Source: Paragordius varius
Lineage: Eukaryota > Nematomorpha
Reading direction: 5' to 3'
Assembly (NCBI GenBank): GCA_964247055.1
Contig: OZ176052.1
Span: forward strand, 7,192,001 to 7,256,000
DNA: 64,000 nt
Positions 61,182 through 64,000 of this stretch are shown here, one piece after another; position 1 is the stretch's first letter; each line of letters begins with the position of its first letter. The position numbers and the translations under genes are program-made. The notes under the pieces are model-generated. The model was not told the origin of the DNA. It did no database searches and worked only from the letters and a program-made list of their open reading frames with translations.

Positions 61182-61766
61182 ACACTTGGATATAACACAT
61201 TCATTTAGTCCTTCGATTCAAATTGGGGTAGTAAAATACCCCATGCCTGTTTAAAATTAAATTCTTTAAATAATATGGAAGGAATTAAAACTATGGCAAA
61301 ATTTTGCACTTATATAACATTAATATACCGAAATATATAATAAAAATTATTCAAAAATACTTGATATTACTTATTTTAAGGTAAAACCGAAAGGTGAAAA
61401 TTTAGTCAACGTAACATGTGTGCAATGGTAAAATTGAAAAATAATACAAAATAACCCGCTTTTTCTATTTCTATCAATGTTAGATGTAATGTAAATAAAT
61501 AATTAGATTTAATTCTACCCTATAATTAAATTAAGACGATTTTTTTTAAAAAATTTGTAAAATAAAATGGCGTCGAAGTAGTTTGACATGGAACTTTTTT
61601 TCCAAAACAAAATTTTATTTAGATATTTTGGCATATTTATATAATTTTTATTAGGATAGAAGCATAAATTTAAATTGGGACCGTTTACTTCGGTAGTTTT
61701 TAAAAAATCCTAACTCAAATTCAGTCTGGGGTATTTAGATACCCCAAATTGAATTAAGTCTTAATG
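61182..61766. mobile_element. ACACTTGGATA repeat, compact form
   Basis: About 585 bp: an outer arm from ACACTTGGATATAACACATT through CCATGGyAAAATTTTGCAC-like blocks to about 61525, then the inner arm type in inverted orientation (ATGGCGTCGAAGTAGTTTGA, GGGTATTTAGATACCCC) ending near GAATTAAGTCTTAA. It shows the two arm types side by side without the interleaving seen at 55 kb. Confidence 0.65.
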
Positions 61767-63709
61767 CGTAAAAAAGCCGAGGTTGTATGATAATATGTGA
61801 TAATAAAGGCTAGACTTTGATAGCCTAAAATTTGAAAAAAAATACTTTGTTTAAAAATTTTATTTTTTGGCAAAATTGAGAAACGTATTTTATGATACTT
61901 TAAAATGGAAACATTATAAAAACGTTATAAGATAATATATAAACACGATATAATTCGAGATTCTGAAGATTTTCATCACCTTAGATAATTGAAAGTTTGC
62001 TTTTAAAATTTTTATTTAAAATAAACTTAAAGACGAACGAATTTTTTTGATGACAATTCTGAACTATTTCTTTTTTTCTACGCGATGACATTTTACGATA
62101 GTTTTCTACTCTAGATACTGTTTTAAATGATGTTTAAAATTTAATCATAAAATTCTCTTCTATCTATTAGATAAATTAATTATGACATTTGTGATTCACA
62201 AATATTGAAAGAAAAAAAATTGCGGAGAAAAAGTGAGACATTTTTCTTACATTTTTTTAAAAAAATTGTATCATGCGTCTAAAAGGCTGAAGAGAGCATA
62301 TTTTTAAATTTGGCTCAATGCATAAAATATTTTTTGAAGAAATAAAAATGGCTCTGGGGTAAAAAACTAAGCCAAAAGGTCTATCATTAAGTACGCTTTG
62401 ACAAGATATTGTTAAAAGAGGAAGGTGTGATAAAAAAATTTTTGACATGACTTGGAGGGTTTTAAATCATGGCTTGCTTTCATGTGATAAAATTTAATAA
62501 TAGAGACCTAAGTCAGGCAAGAAAACTTGGGAGGTGATAAAAAATCATATGATCAATTAAAACTTAAAGATTTTCCAAGTGTGGTGTAGGTTACACTTGA
62601 TAGAATAAAAAATATGGATAAAATTATTTGTAAAATATTTATTTATATAATTTAGGTTTTATATGTATAAAACCTTTGTTAATGCTATAAAATGTTTGAT
62701 AATTTTTTGCTAATTTACCTACACAAATTAGGTAACTACAAAGGCGAGAAAATTCTGCTAAAGCAATACATATAAAAATGTGCTAAATTTAATTTCTATG
62801 AACCCGTAAAAAAATAAAAATATCATAGAATTATTAAATATTAATTATTTAAAATTGTCAAATCTTCGTTTTACATAAAATAATTAAAGCTATACTTCAC
62901 CATTAAAACATTTAAAGATTATACGATCATAAATTTATTTCTGTAATGTTAATATAATCAATTAAAAATAATATGTTGTATAAACAATTGGACTCTTAAC
63001 AAAATGAATAGTGTGGTAAAATAATAGAGTGTTTAAAAGTAAATGGTTTCTTCAACTTTAAAATTTCAGTTACCTGGCTCAATGTTAAAAAAATCAATTT
63101 AAATAAGATACGTGCCATTGAGTTAAAACATTTGAATAAATGCATATTGTCTTGATTATTTAACTTTTTGTGCCTTATTTCGTAAGTTTTGGCTGAAAAC
63201 GATCAAAAAGATTTCCGTATATGAATTGGGTGGCGAAATTAAGCAAAACACTTGACTTAATCGTTTTTTTATCCCCGATCTAGAAGTGTACTGCTGGCTT
63301 AAGTAAACTTGTTCAATCTAGCTTGACTTACGAGTCAAGTTGGACTTATGACCCCAACCTAAATATTTGAGCAAAGATACCATTTTTTCAAAAATAACTT
63401 TTTTCTGATGTGTATAGTATATTAGATATTGCTATGGCACTATCTCGTATATTTATGTTTACACTAAGAAAACTAGCTTACTTTGAGGGGCTAGGACGCG
63501 TAACACTTTTGAAGACCATTTAACAAATATATGTGGAATTACTCTTTAACACTTCAAATGTAATTGTAACTGGTGACTCTAAATCATCTTTAAAAATATA
63601 TTATTAAAAATTTACCGATTGGCTACAGTTAAAATTTTTGATTAATCCTAATAAATATAATAAGCCAAAATATTTAAATAAAATTTAGTTTTTAAAAAAC
63701 CCCACATTT

Positions 63710-64000
63710 ACACTTGGATACAACACATTCATTTTAGTCCTTCGATTCAAATTGGGTTAGTTAAATACCCCAAGCCTGTTTAATATTAAATTCTTTAAAA
63801 AATATGGAAGGAATATAAACCATGGCAAAATCTTGGTCTTATATAACATTAATAAACCGAAATATATAAAAAATTTTATTCAAAAATACTTGATACTACT
63901 TATTATAAGCTAAATCCGAAAGGTAAAAATTTGGTCTCAACGTGACATGTGTGCAATGGTAAAATTGAAGAATAGTATAAAATAAACACCTTTTTTTATT
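63710..64000. mobile_element. ACACTTGGATAC repeat running off the window end
   Basis: Starts ACACTTGGATACAACACATT and follows the outer arm of 55188-56107 and 61182-61766 (CCATGGCAAAATCTTG, TTATATAACATTAATA) up to the last base. Confidence 0.75.

Larger units (their letters stand above)
58354..64000. other. Gene-poor region upstream of gene C
   Basis: The first few hundred bases should contain the gene C promoter, but no motif can be named. The rest contains the MITEs and the hammerhead-like repeat listed separately. No exon of a fourth paralog was found; the array could continue beyond the window. Confidence 0.5.

Noticed and set aside
62257-62448. Sixty-three-residue open frame on the minus strand (SCQSVLNDRPFGLVF)
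   Set aside because: It reads like a possible protein fragment, but I could not place it in any family and found no neighbouring exons; too weak to list.
1-64000. tRNA, rRNA or additional host genes
   Set aside because: No cloverleaf-like segment, ribosomal sequence or further conserved exon set was recognised on either strand. A covariance search could still reveal small RNAs.

Overview
The window is very AT-rich eukaryotic DNA with spliced genes, long repeat-filled introns and many cut-and-paste transposon remains. The protein families (a PWP1-type WD40 protein, BED-finger and KIAA1586-like hAT transposases, multi-exon secreted proteins) point to an invertebrate animal. I cannot name the species.

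Layout. 1-8129 is a transposon graveyard: one end of a KIAA1586-like hAT element, decayed MITEs, and a 4.07-kb element with CACTG ends, ~560-bp inverted arms and a 3-bp target duplication that carries an intron-containing gene. 9076-15031 (+) is a complete nine-exon PWP1 gene. It converges on the first of three tandem paralogous genes on the - strand: gene A (26426 to 15702), gene B (43187 to 28604) and gene C (58353 to 46291). Each paralog has nine exons with identical splice phases and encodes a secreted protein of 334-353 residues that I could not assign with certainty; a LolA-like beta fold is my best guess. 58354-64000 is gene-poor and made of palindromic repeats.

Main points of interest. 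(1) Introns of 21, 21, 24 and 27 bp, one in PWP1 and three in the gene of the CACTG element, far below the usual animal minimum. (2) Hammerhead ribozyme motifs: one with an intact core in sense orientation in an intron of gene B, a core-mutated relative in an intron of gene C, and a decayed inverted version upstream of gene C. (3) The unannotated three-gene secreted family. (4) MITEs that share TATACCATTT-type ends but carry unrelated subterminal arrays, all with a 21-bp period. (5) Several hAT insertions with readable 8-bp target duplications, including independent insertions of one family into the same intron of genes A and B.

All gene models were read by eye from splice signals, frame and paralog comparison. 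No alignment or database search was run.
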